64,000 nt of DNA from Gordonia sp. OPL2 (GCF_003797825.1 NZ_RKME01000005.1:62001-126000), one strand, 5' to 3'. Shown: positions 1-9,826, numbered from the stretch's first letter. The notes: a model not told the origin generated them from the sequence alone. Numbers and translations are program-made.

Positions 1-837
1 GGCGGGCTGCTGCAGACCGACCGAGACGCGTGATGCCTCGGGGCTGAGCGTGGCCGTTTCACCGAGGACGTTCTCGACGATGCGGCAGACCTCCTGTGCA
101 TCGGGACGATGCTTGGGGACCAGCTGCAGGGTGCTCGCACCGACGGACTGCTTGAGTTCGTCTGCGGTGCCGTCGGCGATGACGACCCCGTGGTCGATGA
201 CGGCGATGCGGTCGGCGAGTTGATCGGCCTCGTCGAGGTACTGGGTCGTCAGCAGAACCGTCGATCCCTGCTTCACGAGATTGCGGATCGTGTTCCACAT
301 CTGGGCCCGGGTGCGCGGATCGAGTCCGGTGGTCGGCTCGTCCAGGAACAGTAGCGGGGGAGTGTCGATGAGGCTCGCCGCGAGGTCGAGGCGTCGGCGC
401 ATGCCGCCGGAGAAGTTCTTCAGCGGACGGTTGGCGGCCTCGGTCAGGGAGAACTCCTCGAGGAGTTCCTCGGCACGCGACCGTGCCGCCGGGCGGGAGA
501 ACCCGAGCAGTCGACCGAAGAGGACCAGGTTCTGCGACGCGGTCAGGTCCTCGTCGACCGACGCGTACTGGCCGGTGACGCCGACGAGGGAGCGGACGGC
601 GACGGCGTCGTCGACGACGTCATAGCCGAATACGGTGGCGTGGCCCTCGTCCGGACGCAGCAACGTCGCGAGCATGCTGACCGTCGTGGTCTTGCCGGCC
701 CCGTTCGGGCCGAGCACGCCGTACACCGATCCTGTCGGGACGGCCAGATCCACGCCGTTGACGGCGCGGGTCGATCCGAAGCGTTTGACCAGACCATGGG
801 CGTCGATCGCCAGGCTGGTCGTGGTGGTTGATGTCAT
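1..837 (-). CDS. DrrA-like ABC exporter ATP-binding protein (3' end outside window)
   Basis: Reading in from 837 gives about 279 residues without a stop before the window edge. The protein has a Walker A (GPNGAGKTT, about residue 40), a signature FSGGMRRRLDLA, a Walker B ending FLDEPTTGLDPRTR, and a switch region STVLLTTQYLDEADQLADR. This pattern is typical of the daunorubicin-resistance (DrrA) family, which powers a separate membrane partner to export lipids or drugs. The partner would lie to the left, outside the window. The ATG at 837 begins a short MTSTTTTS leader before the ABC domain. The substrate is unknown. I am confident of the family and not of the cargo. Confidence 0.9.
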   Translation of the reverse strand, partial: MTSTTTTSLAIDAHGLVKRFGSTRAVNGVDLAVPTGSVYGVLGPNGAGKTTTVSMLATLLRPDEGHATVFGYDVVDDAVAVRSLVGVTGQYASVDEDLTASQNLVLFGRLLGFSRPAARSRAEELLEEFSLTEAANRPLKNFSGGMRRRLDLAASLIDTPPLLFLDEPTTGLDPRTRAQMWNTIRNLVKQGSTVLLTTQYLDEADQLADRIAVIDHGVVIADGTADELKQSVGASTLQLVPKHRPDAQEVCRIVENVLGETATLSPEASRVSVGLQQPA

Positions 838-870
838 GTCGACGACGATGCACCGGTGCGCTGTCGTCGG

Positions 871-890
871 GCTTGCACGGTCTTGCACGG
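871..890. repeat. Tandem 10-bp direct repeat upstream of the DrrA-like gene
   Basis: CTTGCACGG occurs twice with exactly 10-bp spacing, about 35-50 bp upstream of the ABC gene start on the minus strand. One-turn spacing on the same DNA face would suit a regulator or promoter element. No protein is assigned to it. Confidence 0.35.
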
Positions 891-962
891 AGATCACGGC
901 GGACCGTCGACGCTGTCGTGACCTGTCCCGGCATGGCTGCGGATGCGTGCCGGACGATCGTG

Positions 963-1283
963 TCAGGCCGCGAAGCTCGAGGTCGGGAGGTCGATGTCGG
1001 TCGGGAGGTCGGCGGCGTAGCGGATTACCGAACCGACGTGCCCGAGTCGTCGTTCGACGAGCACGATGGCCTCGGCGAGCTGATCGGGGTCGTCGACGTC
1101 GGCGACCAGCGCGACGGTGTGCCCGTTGTTGCCGAGCATGAACGGGATCGCGGCCGAGTACTGGCTGCTGACGACACCGAGCGGGATGTCGCGAAGGAAG
1201 AGTGCGCGGGCGTAGTCGAGGGCGGCGGGGTCGTCGTCGAGGACCACGAGCGGGACGGTGGGGGTGCGTGTGTTCTTTCTCAT
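963..1283 (-). CDS. Small SDR-like hypothetical protein
   Basis: 106 residues. The segment VALVADVDDPDQLAEAIVLV followed by ERRLGHVGSVIRYA resembles the stretch after the second Rossmann strand of short-chain dehydrogenases (D-V-x-D-x-x-x-V plus a helix and G-x-V-x-x-V/I). There is no clear GxxxGxG nucleotide loop and no YxxxK, and the protein ends where the catalytic half would begin. It could be a degenerate SDR remnant or a small regulatory protein. It is divergent from the gene at 1409, and the Shine-Dalgarno sequence before the ATG at 1283 is weak. Confidence 0.6.
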   Translation of the reverse strand: MRKNTRTPTVPLVVLDDDPAALDYARALFLRDIPLGVVSSQYSAAIPFMLGNNGHTVALVADVDDPDQLAEAIVLVERRLGHVGSVIRYAADLPTDIDLPTSSFAA

Positions 1284-1408
1284 ACCCCGAGGATGAACCC
1301 GCAGGTTGGGGCCGATCTGGGGTGTCGCTGTGGATTGACTGTGAGCGGCAGGATTTCTTGTGGATGGAGTCCGGCGCAGGTGTGGAACGGCCCTAGTGTT
1401 CTTCAGCT

Positions 1409-2269
1409 ATGGGACGACGGAATCGCACACCAGAACCGGTTTGGGCACCGAAGAACGTGGCCCGGATCAGAGCAGAACTCGCATTCGGATACGTCCAGAC
1501 GATCGAGACACAGACCCGTCAGATCGATCGCTTGGAGTCCGATGTCGAGGGGCTCGACCATATTCTCGGTGACGGGACGTTACGAGAGCTTCGCCCCAGC
1601 ATGCACGGCGAGCTGGCCGACGAGCAGGAGGAATGCCTGGAAGAACTACAGCAGCTCACGACCGACCGGGGGCGGGCCCGACACGCAGCCGATCTGATCG
1701 AGCGGTTGCCCCTGACCTGGATGTCGATCTCGGCGATCCGCGCCACGAAAGAGGTGGCGGTGGGTCTGCCCGGCGCGGCACCTCTGACCGCGTTGGGCTT
1801 GTCCGGATGCACCCTGTTCGCTGAACCGATCGCTCGCGTGGTGGGGACCTTGGATCCCGTTGTCGCCCTGCCGACCGAGGTATCCGTCGACGGTGTGTGG
1901 TGGTCGTGCGCAGGGGAGGGCGATGACGTCCCAGTCGATTCCGGGCGGCCGCTACCCGAGGCCATGACCCTGCATGTACTGACACGTAGCCGTGAGCAAG
2001 GACTGCTCGCGATGATCAGCCCGTGGCGGCAGTCCACGCTTGCCGACGCGGCGGTCTATCCGGTCCCTCTGCGTGAGAACACGACTCTGTCGGTCCCCGA
2101 TGGGTGTATCTCGCTGCTGACGTTTCTCGAGCAACTGAGCGCAGCTGTCACGACCGGGATGGTGACGATCACCGAGCGGTCCCTGCCGCCGAGCAAGCGG
2201 GAGTACCGGCGCCTCGGTCGGCCTGAGCTCCCGCCGATCACGTCGCTGTCCGTGGTTTCCGCCGCGTGA
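1409..2269 (+). CDS. Hypothetical protein, first of a tandem paralogous pair
   Basis: 286 residues, family not recognised. It starts MGRRNRTPEP and shares W-x-P-x-N-x-A-R-I-R-A-x-L-A near its N-terminus with the next gene. The two also share a C-terminal block (here ITERSLPPSKREYRRLG, about residues 250-268), so they are duplicated. The N-terminal third is helical with charged heptad-like stretches (about residues 30-90), possibly a coiled coil. The middle has strand-like segments, including VSVDGVWWSC. I see no signal peptide or membrane segment. A TAGTGT -10 (1394-1399) lies 9 nt before the ATG, so the transcript may be leaderless. Confidence 0.8.
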   Translation: MGRRNRTPEPVWAPKNVARIRAELAFGYVQTIETQTRQIDRLESDVEGLDHILGDGTLRELRPSMHGELADEQEECLEELQQLTTDRGRARHAADLIERLPLTWMSISAIRATKEVAVGLPGAAPLTALGLSGCTLFAEPIARVVGTLDPVVALPTEVSVDGVWWSCAGEGDDVPVDSGRPLPEAMTLHVLTRSREQGLLAMISPWRQSTLADAAVYPVPLRENTTLSVPDGCISLLTFLEQLSAAVTTGMVTITERSLPPSKREYRRLGRPELPPITSLSVVSAA

Positions 2270-2306
2270 CCCGTGGCGCGCGCTGTGGTTCGGTAGCGTC
2301 AGTGCC

Positions 2307-3290
2307 ATGGGACGACGCAACCGGAAACCGGAATCGTCATGGGACCCAGAGAACGCTGCGAGGATCAGAGCCGGTCTCGCGCACGGTTTCCATCGACTCG
2401 AGCGTGAGTTGTCCGCTGCGAGCAGCGAACTCGGTCCGCTGGTCGATGACCTGCTCGACCGTGAGATCGACACGGACCCGACGCTGGATGCCGACGAGCA
2501 GGACGAACTCGACCAATTGAGTGCCGACGCACTGCAGACCCTCGACGAGTACGACGAGGGTGCTGCGCTCGCAGCAGTCGAATCCATCATGGCGGGCGCC
2601 GGCGCGATCACCTGGGTCGAGAAGGACGTGGTCGAAACGCAGTGGCCTGTTCGGAAGTCGACCGCGACCCCTGCGGAGCTCTTGGCCGATTCCGACTCCG
2701 GAATCATGCTGTTCGAGGTGCCGGCGGGTTCCTATGTGTTCGAACCCGGGGGACCGATCGACGACAATGACTCTCCCGGAGCGAAACTCGAGATCGACGG
2801 CGTGTTCTGGTGGCACGCCCGGCGCGATTCCGATGCGGAGGACGACCTCGACGACCTCGACGACCTCGATCTGGAGGGTCTCGGCCTCGGAGCCGACGAG
2901 TTGGAGGGTGTGGCGGACCTCGTCGGAGGCGATGCAGACCTCCTCGATTCGGACGATCCGGGGGACGCGGACAACCTCGTCATCCACTTTCTCGCCCGGG
3001 CGCCTCGGCAACGCCATCTGCTCCACGAGGCGTGGCGTCTACCCGTCGTGGTCGACGGTGCATCCTTCGTGCTCGACTGGGACGAACCGTACGAGCAGGA
3101 TCCGGACGAGCTCGCGCTGTCGGCGGCCCTCATACGATTCTTCGGACTGTTGGCAGAGATCCGGTCCCGCGAGCACGTCGACGTCACCGACCACGTTCTC
3201 CCCGCGGCGCGTCGAACGTACGTGAAGGCTGGATGGCTGGAACTGGAACCGCTGCAGTCGGTGTCGGTGGCGTCGCTCAAGAAGAGCTGA
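2307..3290 (+). CDS. Hypothetical protein, second of the tandem paralogous pair
   Basis: 327 residues, beginning MGRRNRKPES. It is a paralogue of the preceding gene in both the N-terminal motif and the C-terminal block (VTDHVLPAARRTYVKAGWLE). The core also aligns: IDGVFWWHA here against VDGVWWSCA there. An acidic insertion between about residues 178 and 220 (repeated D-D-L-D) is absent from the first copy. A TAGCGT -10 (2294-2299) sits 7 nt before the ATG, so each copy seems to have its own promoter. Function unknown. It is probably cytoplasmic, as there is no signal peptide. Confidence 0.8.
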   Translation: MGRRNRKPESSWDPENAARIRAGLAHGFHRLERELSAASSELGPLVDDLLDREIDTDPTLDADEQDELDQLSADALQTLDEYDEGAALAAVESIMAGAGAITWVEKDVVETQWPVRKSTATPAELLADSDSGIMLFEVPAGSYVFEPGGPIDDNDSPGAKLEIDGVFWWHARRDSDAEDDLDDLDDLDLEGLGLGADELEGVADLVGGDADLLDSDDPGDADNLVIHFLARAPRQRHLLHEAWRLPVVVDGASFVLDWDEPYEQDPDELALSAALIRFFGLLAEIRSREHVDVTDHVLPAARRTYVKAGWLELEPLQSVSVASLKKS

Positions 3291-3590
3291 GCTGTCGGCC
3301 GGGGCGCCCGCTGGTGGAAGGAGTGGGTGGCCGTTTTTGTCCCACGGCCAATCGCGGGTGTGCGGATCTGGATGCACCGGTGGAGGTTCGCCGCATTCGG
3401 TGACGACGGTTGCGAGTAAGCGGTCGGATCACGAGGTCGACTGCAGAGCCTCAGCGCCAGATCTCGGCATGGCCTTGCCGCTGTTCGCCTGCACGAAAGT
3501 TGATGCCGCGCAAACTTGTCAGACCCCTGCTGCATCATCCCATTCGAGGCGATGCCCACTTCCCGGGGATCGCACGCGAGAAGGATGATC

Positions 3591-4367
3591 ATGACCACTC
3601 CCCAGAATCCGGAGCCACAGTTCTCGGCTCCCCAGCCCGGCGGTCCGCACCACGAAGCGCCTCAGTATGCGGCGTCGCAGCCGTACCCGGGCGCTCAGTA
3701 CGGCGCTCCGCACTATGGAGCTCCCAACTATGGAGCGCCGCAGTACGGAGCGCCACTCCCGCCGGTCGAGCCGCCGAAGAAGAAGCGCAAGTGGCCGTGG
3801 GTGATGGGCGGCATCTTCGTGGTGTTGATCGTCATCGCCGCACTCTCCGGTGGAGGTTCCGGCGACTCCACCGACGCCTCCGCGGCCGATGGCGGACCGA
3901 CCGCAACCAACGCGGCCGCCGATGCACCCACGGCCGTGAACAAGCCGAAGTCCGACGACGTCGCAGCGATGAACGCCCCTGTGCGCGATGGCAAATTCGA
4001 GTTCGTCGTCACAGGCGTCGAGAAAGGGCTCGCGAGTGTGGGAGACAACCCGTACCTGACGGCGAAGCCGCAGGGGCAGTTCGTGATCGTCAGCATGACG
4101 GTCAGGAACATCGGTGATCGGCCTCAGGGTTTCTCGCCGAGCAATCAGAAACTGCTGGACGCCCAGGGACGCAGCTTCGAGTCCGACACGTCCGCGCAGA
4201 TCGCCCTCGACAGCGACACCACGGATGTCGCGGTGTGGGACAACATCAACCCTGGCAACGCAGTTCAGGTCCGGGTGGTCTACGACATGCCGGCCGACGC
4301 CGTGCCCGCCGTCGTCGAAGTCCATGACTCGATGTTCTCCGGCGGCGAGAAGGTGTCGCTGACGTAG
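3591..4367 (+). CDS. Membrane-anchored DUF4352 protein
   Basis: 258 residues. The N-terminal 60 residues are Pro/Gln/Tyr-rich with repeated YGAP units. A basic stretch (KKKRKWPW) and one membrane segment (about residues 67-85, [13 protein letters not shown]) follow, then a Ser/Ala/Thr linker and an extracellular immunoglobulin-like DUF4352 domain from about residue 130. Features such as [18 protein letters not shown] and a D-x-x-G-R-x-F element support the domain call. An ATG at 3585 is possible, but GAGAAGG at 3578-3584 is correctly spaced only for 3591. The 300 bp upstream (3291-3590) hold no gene I can support and no clear promoter. The binding partner or ligand is unknown. Confidence 0.85.
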   Translation: MTTPQNPEPQFSAPQPGGPHHEAPQYAASQPYPGAQYGAPHYGAPNYGAPQYGAPLPPVEPPKKKRKWPWVMGGIFVVLIVIAALSGGGSGDSTDASAADGGPTATNAAADAPTAVNKPKSDDVAAMNAPVRDGKFEFVVTGVEKGLASVGDNPYLTAKPQGQFVIVSMTVRNIGDRPQGFSPSNQKLLDAQGRSFESDTSAQIALDSDTTDVAVWDNINPGNAVQVRVVYDMPADAVPAVVEVHDSMFSGGEKVSLT

Positions 4368-4444
4368 CACTGGCGACGCTTCGGCGAACGCCTTCGCCCG
4401 ACCGGCCTCAGCGTTCCGCGGAACGCCGGCCAGACACAACGACA

Positions 4445-4478
4445 ACGGCCGGTGTCGGATTCCTCCGACACCGGCCGT
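4445..4478. terminator. Bidirectional hairpin terminator
   Basis: A perfect 15-bp stem (4445-4459 with 4464-4478) around a TTCC loop, between the convergent DUF4352 gene and greA. There is no strong U tract on either side, as is common in actinobacteria. Confidence 0.85.
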
Positions 4479-4506
4479 CATGTCGCCGACGCATCGGCGA
4501 TGTGGA

Positions 4507-5001
4507 TCAGCTGTGGTACGGCTCCGCGCTGACGAGCGTGACCTTGACGACCGCGCCGCTGGGCACGCTGTACTCGCGGGTCTCGCCGACCTTGGCGTCG
4601 ATCAGTGCGGCGCCGAGAGGTGAGCTCGGTGAGTACGTCTCGATCGAGCCGCCCTTCGCGCTCTCCTCGCGGGTGGCGATGAGGAAGGTCTCGGTGTCGC
4701 TCTCGTCACCGTCGTAGTAGACCTTGACGACGGAGCCCGGCAGAGCGACGCCCGACTGGGTCGGCGCCTCGCCGACCTTGGCGTTGTTCAGCAGCTCCTG
4801 GAGCTGGCGGATGCGTGCCTCCTGCTGGCCCTGCTCCTCGCGGGCCGCGTGGTATCCGCCGTTCTCCTTGAGGTCGCCCTCTTCGCGTCGCTCGTTGATC
4901 TCCGCGGCAATGACCGGTCGATTGGCGATCAGCGCATCCAGTTCGCCCTTGAGGCGGTCATGCGACTCCTGGGTCAGCCACGTCACCTGTGTGTCGGTCA
5001 T
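4507..5001 (-). CDS. greA: Transcription elongation factor GreA
   Basis: 164 residues, the usual actinobacterial length. An N-terminal antiparallel coiled coil (about residues 8-78, with [20 protein letters not shown] and [17 protein letters not shown]) is followed by the FKBP-like C-terminal domain ([19 protein letters not shown], then [17 protein letters not shown]). The acidic tip residues of the coiled coil (D/E in GDLKENG) insert into the RNA polymerase secondary channel and stimulate cleavage of backtracked RNA. A strong AAAGGAG precedes the ATG at 5001. It neighbours DUF4307 and mca, as in mycobacteria (Rv1080c). Confidence 0.97.
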   Translation of the reverse strand: MTDTQVTWLTQESHDRLKGELDALIANRPVIAAEINERREEGDLKENGGYHAAREEQGQQEARIRQLQELLNNAKVGEAPTQSGVALPGSVVKVYYDGDESDTETFLIATREESAKGGSIETYSPSSPLGAALIDAKVGETREYSVPSGAVVKVTLVSAEPYHS

Positions 5002-5126
5002 CGGTTACTCCTTTGTGTTGTCCGCGCCCAGACGCATTCTTCACCTGGGCATATGGACTGCTCAAAATGCAGCAACACGACCCCTCGCGGAGCCGTGTAT
5101 CAATCGAGGATACCAGTGAATGAGAG

Positions 5127-5900
5127 CTAAAGCACATCCGATGTCTCGTCGCGCGCCTCGCGGAGTGCCTGCTGGTAGCTAGGCTCCGCCTTCTTGAGGC
5201 GCCCCACGACCAGGTAGGTCACCGGCATGATGATGATCTCCACCAACGTTTTCCAGACGAATCCGACGATCGTGTAATTGATGAAGTCGCCCCAGGTGGA
5301 AATGCCGAGCGCGGTCGCTGCGATCGAACAGAAAACGAGGGTGTCGGCGAACTCCCCGACGACGGTCGAGCCGAGCAATCGGGCCCAGAGATGTCGTTCG
5401 CCGGCCCGCTCCTTCATCTTCACGAGGACGAACGAGTTCAGGAACTCTCCGGCGAGATATCCGGCGAGACCGGCGAGCAGGAACTGCGGTACGACGCCGG
5501 CGACGGTGCGGAACGCCTCCTGGCCCTCGTAGAACTCGGCGGCGGGCAGTTCGATGGTGAGCCAGAAACAGATCGACGCGATCAGCAGCACCACGAAACC
5601 GCACAGGATGGCGCGGCGCATCGCGCGGAAACCGTACACCTCGCTGATCACGTCACCGAGGACGTAAGCCAAGGGGAACAGATAGAACGCACCGTCGGTG
5701 ACCAGGCCGTTCATCTGGATCGGGCCGAGCGAGACGTTCAGCCAGTCGTCGAACAGGACGACACCCTTGGTGCCGGTGATGTTGCTGATCAGCATCACCC
5801 CGACGAACAACGCCAGCAGATAACCGTAGAAGGGCGTCGTGACGGTGGCGAACACCGCGCGATGGCGGTTCGGTGGATTCGGCTGGATCGACTCGGTCAC
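5127..5900 (-). CDS. Queuosine precursor transporter (YhhQ/VUT family)
   Basis: 257 residues with about six or seven membrane segments. Family motifs are visible: NITGTKGV in the first helix region, FPLAYVLGDVISEVYGF, LAGEFLNSFVLVKMKE, and a LGSTVVGEFADTLVF-type helix near residue 180. Members import queuine-pathway bases such as preQ0/preQ1. The GTG start at 5900 overlaps the DUF4307 stop by 4 bp (GTGA), so the two are translationally coupled. The 125 bp between its stop and greA hold no clear terminator. The substrate follows from the family and was not tested here. Confidence 0.9.
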   Translation of the reverse strand: MTESIQPNPPNRHRAVFATVTTPFYGYLLALFVGVMLISNITGTKGVVLFDDWLNVSLGPIQMNGLVTDGAFYLFPLAYVLGDVISEVYGFRAMRRAILCGFVVLLIASICFWLTIELPAAEFYEGQEAFRTVAGVVPQFLLAGLAGYLAGEFLNSFVLVKMKERAGERHLWARLLGSTVVGEFADTLVFCSIAATALGISTWGDFINYTIVGFVWKTLVEIIIMPVTYLVVGRLKKAEPSYQQALREARDETSDVL

Positions 5901-6400
5901 GGTGTCGATCTGGTCAGGTAGGCGGGGACGTCGGTGGTGCAGCCGAAGACCTCACCGATCACCGGCGGCTTTGAGGTGATCACCTCGGTGCGCATACCGA
6001 TCTGGGTCTGCGTGCCACCGGGGATGAGGATCTCGCGGCGTCCGCTCTCGTCGCCATCGAGCGAACGGCCGCGGACCACACACGCGACTGCCTGCGACGG
6101 ATCGTTACGGGTGACGGTGAACTGTACGGCGACGGTCGAGGGATCGACGATCTGATACCCGGTCGCCTCGCCGGAGACATCGGGACTGGCGAACTTGCTG
6201 TAGCCGAGTGTGGCCAGACCGACTCCCACCACGACGACGAGCGCGGACAGACCGATGAACCAGCGTCGACGGCTGGTTGCCGACCGCTCGACGGGATAGG
6301 TGGCCCGGGGACCGCTCTGCGGCCGATCCTCACCGGCGCCGGGAGTGGAGCGAGCGGGCCTATCCTCACCGCTGCCGGTGCCCCCGTCTGAACTGTTCAC
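5897..6400 (-). CDS. DUF4307 single-span membrane protein
   Basis: 167 residues. A disordered N-terminus rich in Gly, Ser and Arg is followed by one membrane helix (about residues 48-66, GLSALVVVVGVGLATLG) and an extracytoplasmic domain with two Cys (CVV and FGCTTD). It is the equivalent of Rv1081c, which also sits between greA and mca. The GTG start at 6400 has TAGGTA about 10 nt upstream on the minus strand. It is divergent from mca and co-transcribed with the queuosine-precursor transporter. No biochemical role is known to me. Confidence 0.85.
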   Translation of the reverse strand: MNSSDGGTGSGEDRPARSTPGAGEDRPQSGPRATYPVERSATSRRRWFIGLSALVVVVGVGLATLGYSKFASPDVSGEATGYQIVDPSTVAVQFTVTRNDPSQAVACVVRGRSLDGDESGRREILIPGGTQTQIGMRTEVITSKPPVIGEVFGCTTDVPAYLTRSTP

Positions 6401-6448
6401 GCGTCAATACCTACCATGGGAGGAGTATCGATCCGAAGGTGAGGAAGC

Positions 6449-7351
6449 GTGACCGAATCTCACACTGGTGGCCCCCACGCCGGTCTCCGTCTGATGGCGG
6501 TGCATGCTCACCCGGACGACGAGTCCAGCAAGGGCGCGGCCACGACCGCGAAGTATGCGGCCGAAGGCAATGATGTGCTCGTGGTCACGCTGACCGGCGG
6601 CGAGCGTGGCGACATCCTGAACCCGGCGATGGACCGACCGGGTGTCAAGGAGCGGATGAGCGAGATCCGTAAGGAAGAGATGGCCAACGCCGCGTCGGCG
6701 CTCGGCGTCGAGCAGGTCTGGCTCGGTTTCGTCGACTCGGGACTTCCCGAGGGTGACCCGCTGCCGCCCGTTCCGGAGGGGTCATTCGCCGCCATCGACC
6801 TCGACGAGGCCGTGGAGGCGCTCGTCCGGGTGGTCCGGGAGTTCCGGCCGCACGTGATGATCACGTATGACGAGCACGGGGGCTATCCGCATCCCGACCA
6901 CATCCGCGACCACGAGGTCTCGGTCGCCGCATACGAGCGTGCCGGTGATCCCGATGCGTACCCGGGCACCGGTGAACCGTGGACGGTCTCGAAGCTCTAC
7001 TACACGCACGGTTTCATCAAGGACCGAATGGTCTTGTTCTCCGATGAGTTCGAGCGCCACGGGCAGGAGAGCCCGTTCAAGGAGTGGCTCGAGCGGTGGG
7101 AGCGTGACCCGAGTCGCGGTGACCTGATGGGTCGGGTGACCACGCAGGTCGAGTGCGCAAAGTACTTCCCACAGCGTGATGACGCATTGCGCGCCCATGC
7201 GACGCAGATCGATCCCAACGGTGTGTTCTTCGCTGTGCCGCTGGAGTGGCAGCAGCGTCTGTGGCCGACCGAGGAGTTCGAGTTGGCGAAGACCCGGGTG
7301 AAGACGTCGATACCCGAATCCGATCTGTTCGCCGGAATCGAGGAGCCGTGA
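6449..7351 (+). CDS. mca: Mycothiol S-conjugate amidase
   Basis: 300 residues, LmbE/PIG-L fold. The zinc motif HAHPDDES is near residue 16 and the second His set is HPDHIRDHE (about residue 150). Mca cleaves mycothiol-bound electrophiles to release a mercapturic acid for export, leaving GlcN-Ins for mycothiol recycling. The region [12 protein letters not shown] (about residue 188) and the length fit Mca better than the deacetylase MshB. The GTG start at 6449 has AGGTGAGGA just upstream. The stop overlaps the next gene. Synteny with Rv1082 supports the name. Confidence 0.95.
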   Translation: MTESHTGGPHAGLRLMAVHAHPDDESSKGAATTAKYAAEGNDVLVVTLTGGERGDILNPAMDRPGVKERMSEIRKEEMANAASALGVEQVWLGFVDSGLPEGDPLPPVPEGSFAAIDLDEAVEALVRVVREFRPHVMITYDEHGGYPHPDHIRDHEVSVAAYERAGDPDAYPGTGEPWTVSKLYYTHGFIKDRMVLFSDEFERHGQESPFKEWLERWERDPSRGDLMGRVTTQVECAKYFPQRDDALRAHATQIDPNGVFFAVPLEWQQRLWPTEEFELAKTRVKTSIPESDLFAGIEEP

Positions 7352-7665
7352 ACCCGATGAATCTCGCCGCCGGTCTGCAGGTGCTGGCCGCGCAGGAACC
7401 CGAAGGCCCGGAGTTCGGCAAGGCGTCCCCGCTCGGGCTGTTGGTGATCATCCTCCTGCTGGTGGGCACCGCATTGCTGATCCGATCGATGAACACCCAG
7501 CTCAAAAAATTGCCGAAGAGCTTCGACTCCGACCATCCCGAGCCGGACCAGGCGTTCGACGAAGGGACCGATCCGGGTGCCGCGGATTCGGTGGCGGACG
7601 GCGAGGCCACACCGGACACCACGGATGGGGTGCACACCGATGAACGAAGGTCCGCCGACACCTGA
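7348..7665 (+). CDS. Small single-span membrane protein (Rv1083-like)
   Basis: 105 residues. It is short and largely hydrophobic at its N-terminus, with one membrane helix (about residues 31-50, [17 protein letters not shown]) and an acidic, disordered tail. The GTG start at 7348 overlaps the mca stop (GTGA), and an alternative ATG lies at 7357. It sits between mca and the DUF255 gene as Rv1083 does. It may be a membrane partner of one of them, but that is only inferred from coupling. Confidence 0.8.
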   Translation: MNPMNLAAGLQVLAAQEPEGPEFGKASPLGLLVIILLLVGTALLIRSMNTQLKKLPKSFDSDHPEPDQAFDEGTDPGAADSVADGEATPDTTDGVHTDERRSADT

Positions 7666-9703
7666 CCGCATGCCGCTCGACCCGGAGTCGGGTCTCGGCG
7701 GCGCCGGGCGCAACCTGTTGGATGCGTCGACCAGTCCGTACCTGCGTCAGCACGCCGACAACCCAGTCCACTGGCAGGAGTGGGGTCCCGATGCGATGGC
7801 CGAGGCGGCCCGGCGTGATGTCCCGATTCTGCTGTCGGTCGGTTACGCGGCGTGTCACTGGTGTCACGTGATGGCACACGAGTCGTTCGAGGACCCGGCG
7901 ACCGCGTCGGTGATGAACCGCGACTTCGTCTGCGTGAAGGTGGACCGTGAGGAACGGCCGGACATCGATGCGATCTACATGAACGCGACGGTCGCGATGA
8001 CGGGACAGGGCGGTTGGCCGATGACCTGTTTCCTCACGCCGACGGGGGCGCCGTTCTACTGCGGCACCTACTTCCCGTCGACACCACGCGGCGGTATGCC
8101 GTCGTTCGTGCAGATCATGTCCGCGGTCACCGAGGCCTGGACTGATCGTCGCGAGGAGATCGACGCCATGGGAGCGCGGGTGGGTGACCACCTGCGCGCG
8201 AACACGGTTGCGCTCCCACCGACCGATGTCGGCGTCGACGACCGGCTCCTGACGCATGCGGTGTCGACCGTCCTCGAGGACGAGGACCGGCAGTCCGGTG
8301 GATTCGGTGGCGCACCGAAGTTTCCGCCGTCGGCTCTGCTCGAGGGGCTGATCCGGTCGTCGGAGCGAACCGGTGACACTGCCGCACTGGAGGCGGCGGT
8401 ACGGGCGTGCGTCGCGATGGCGCGGGGTGGCATTCATGACCAACTCGCCGGCGGGTTCGCTCGCTACTCGGTCGACAACGACTGGGTGGTACCGCATTTC
8501 GAGAAGATGCTCTATGACAACGCGCAGTTGTTGCGCGTATACGCCCATCTCGCGCGCAGGACGGGTGACGCACTGGCGCTGCGGATCACCGCGGAGACGA
8601 TCGAGTTCCTGCGCCGCGATCTGCGAGTGGCCGACGGATTCGCCTCGTCGCTCGACGCCGACGCCGCCGGCGTGGAGGGCTCGACGTACGTCTGGTCGCC
8701 AAGCGAACTGATCGAGGTACTCGGCGACGACGACGGGCGTTGGGCGGCAGAGGTTTTCGAGGTGACTGCCGCTGGGACGTTCGAGGACGGCAGGTCGACT
8801 CTGCAGTTGCCCGCCGATCCCGACGATCCGGCTCGCTTCGCGTCGGTTCGGGAGCGACTGCTCACGGCGCGCGCTGCCCGTCCGCAACCGGCGCGGGACG
8901 ACAAGGTGGTGACCGGCTGGAATGCGATGACCGTCACCGCGCTGGTCGAGGCGGGGACCGGACTGGGCCGGGCCGAGTGGGTCGATCTCGGGGCATGGTG
9001 CGCGCGCCGGCTGGTCGAGCGCCACATCGTCGACGGCCGCCTGCGGCGATCGTCGCTGGGCGGGGTGGTCGGTCAAGCCGCCGCCGCGTTGGATGACCAC
9101 GCGGCTTTGGTCACGGCGCTGCTGACGCTGCATCAGGCCACCGGGGACGTGGCGTGGCGTGATCAGGGTCTGGTGGTGCTGGACGCGACGATCGACCTGT
9201 TCGCCGACACCGACGAGCCGGGAACCTGGTACGACGCGGCCGGCGACGGACTCATCACGCGACCGCGGGACCCGGTCGACGGGGCCACCCCGGCGGGAGC
9301 GTCGCTGATGGCCGAGGCCTTGCTGATCGCGTCGTCGGTGGCCCCGGACGGTCCGGCGGTCCGGTATGCCGAGCTGCTGGAGCAGACCCTGGCCCGTGCC
9401 GTCGTGCTACTGGTGAAGGTGCCGAGGTCGGCCGGACACTGGCTGGCCGTCGCCGAGGCGCGGGTGGCGGGTCCGCTGCAGATCGCGGTGTCCGAGACCC
9501 CCGGCAGCGCCGGTGCGCTCGCCGCCCACGCCCGGTCGATCGCACCGGGGGGAACCATCATCGTTGCGGGACAGCGCGACTCGGTGCCGTTGCTCGTGGG
9601 TCGGGGCCCGGTGGACGAGACGGACGCGGCGTATGTCTGTCGGGGCACGGTGTGTGGCCTTCCCGTCGTCGACGCGTCATCGCTGGCCGCACAGTTGGCG
9701 TGA
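7640..9703 (+). CDS. Thioredoxin-domain protein of the DUF255/YyaL (SPATA20) family
   Basis: 687 residues from the ATG at 7640 (another ATG is at 7670). The N-terminal thioredoxin-like domain carries a CxxC motif in YAACHWCHVMAHESFED (about residue 77) and the signature VDREERPDIDAIYM. The rest is an (alpha/alpha)6 barrel-like domain related to N-acylglucosamine 2-epimerases, with GGIHDQLAGGFARYSVD and HFEKMLYDNAQL. The exact reaction is unknown for this family. It overlaps the preceding small gene and completes the mca cluster (Rv1084 position). Confidence 0.92.
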   Translation: MNEGPPTPDRMPLDPESGLGGAGRNLLDASTSPYLRQHADNPVHWQEWGPDAMAEAARRDVPILLSVGYAACHWCHVMAHESFEDPATASVMNRDFVCVKVDREERPDIDAIYMNATVAMTGQGGWPMTCFLTPTGAPFYCGTYFPSTPRGGMPSFVQIMSAVTEAWTDRREEIDAMGARVGDHLRANTVALPPTDVGVDDRLLTHAVSTVLEDEDRQSGGFGGAPKFPPSALLEGLIRSSERTGDTAALEAAVRACVAMARGGIHDQLAGGFARYSVDNDWVVPHFEKMLYDNAQLLRVYAHLARRTGDALALRITAETIEFLRRDLRVADGFASSLDADAAGVEGSTYVWSPSELIEVLGDDDGRWAAEVFEVTAAGTFEDGRSTLQLPADPDDPARFASVRERLLTARAARPQPARDDKVVTGWNAMTVTALVEAGTGLGRAEWVDLGAWCARRLVERHIVDGRLRRSSLGGVVGQAAAALDDHAALVTALLTLHQATGDVAWRDQGLVVLDATIDLFADTDEPGTWYDAAGDGLITRPRDPVDGATPAGASLMAEALLIASSVAPDGPAVRYAELLEQTLARAVVLLVKVPRSAGHWLAVAEARVAGPLQIAVSETPGSAGALAAHARSIAPGGTIIVAGQRDSVPLLVGRGPVDETDAAYVCRGTVCGLPVVDASSLAAQLA

Positions 9704-9826
9704 GGCGCAGTCGGGAGACGTAGCCGACCACGTCGACCGGCGACGATCTCGGCATGTCTGCGGGATACGACTGTCGTCCGGACAGACCATTGCTGGTCCC
9801 GACCGGATGACAGTAACGTCACACGA

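Noticed and set aside
7502..9133. 543-residue minus-strand open frame opposite the DUF255 gene
   Set aside because: It has no recognisable domain, is His/Arg-rich and mirrors codon bias of the real plus-strand gene. It is a GC-driven shadow.
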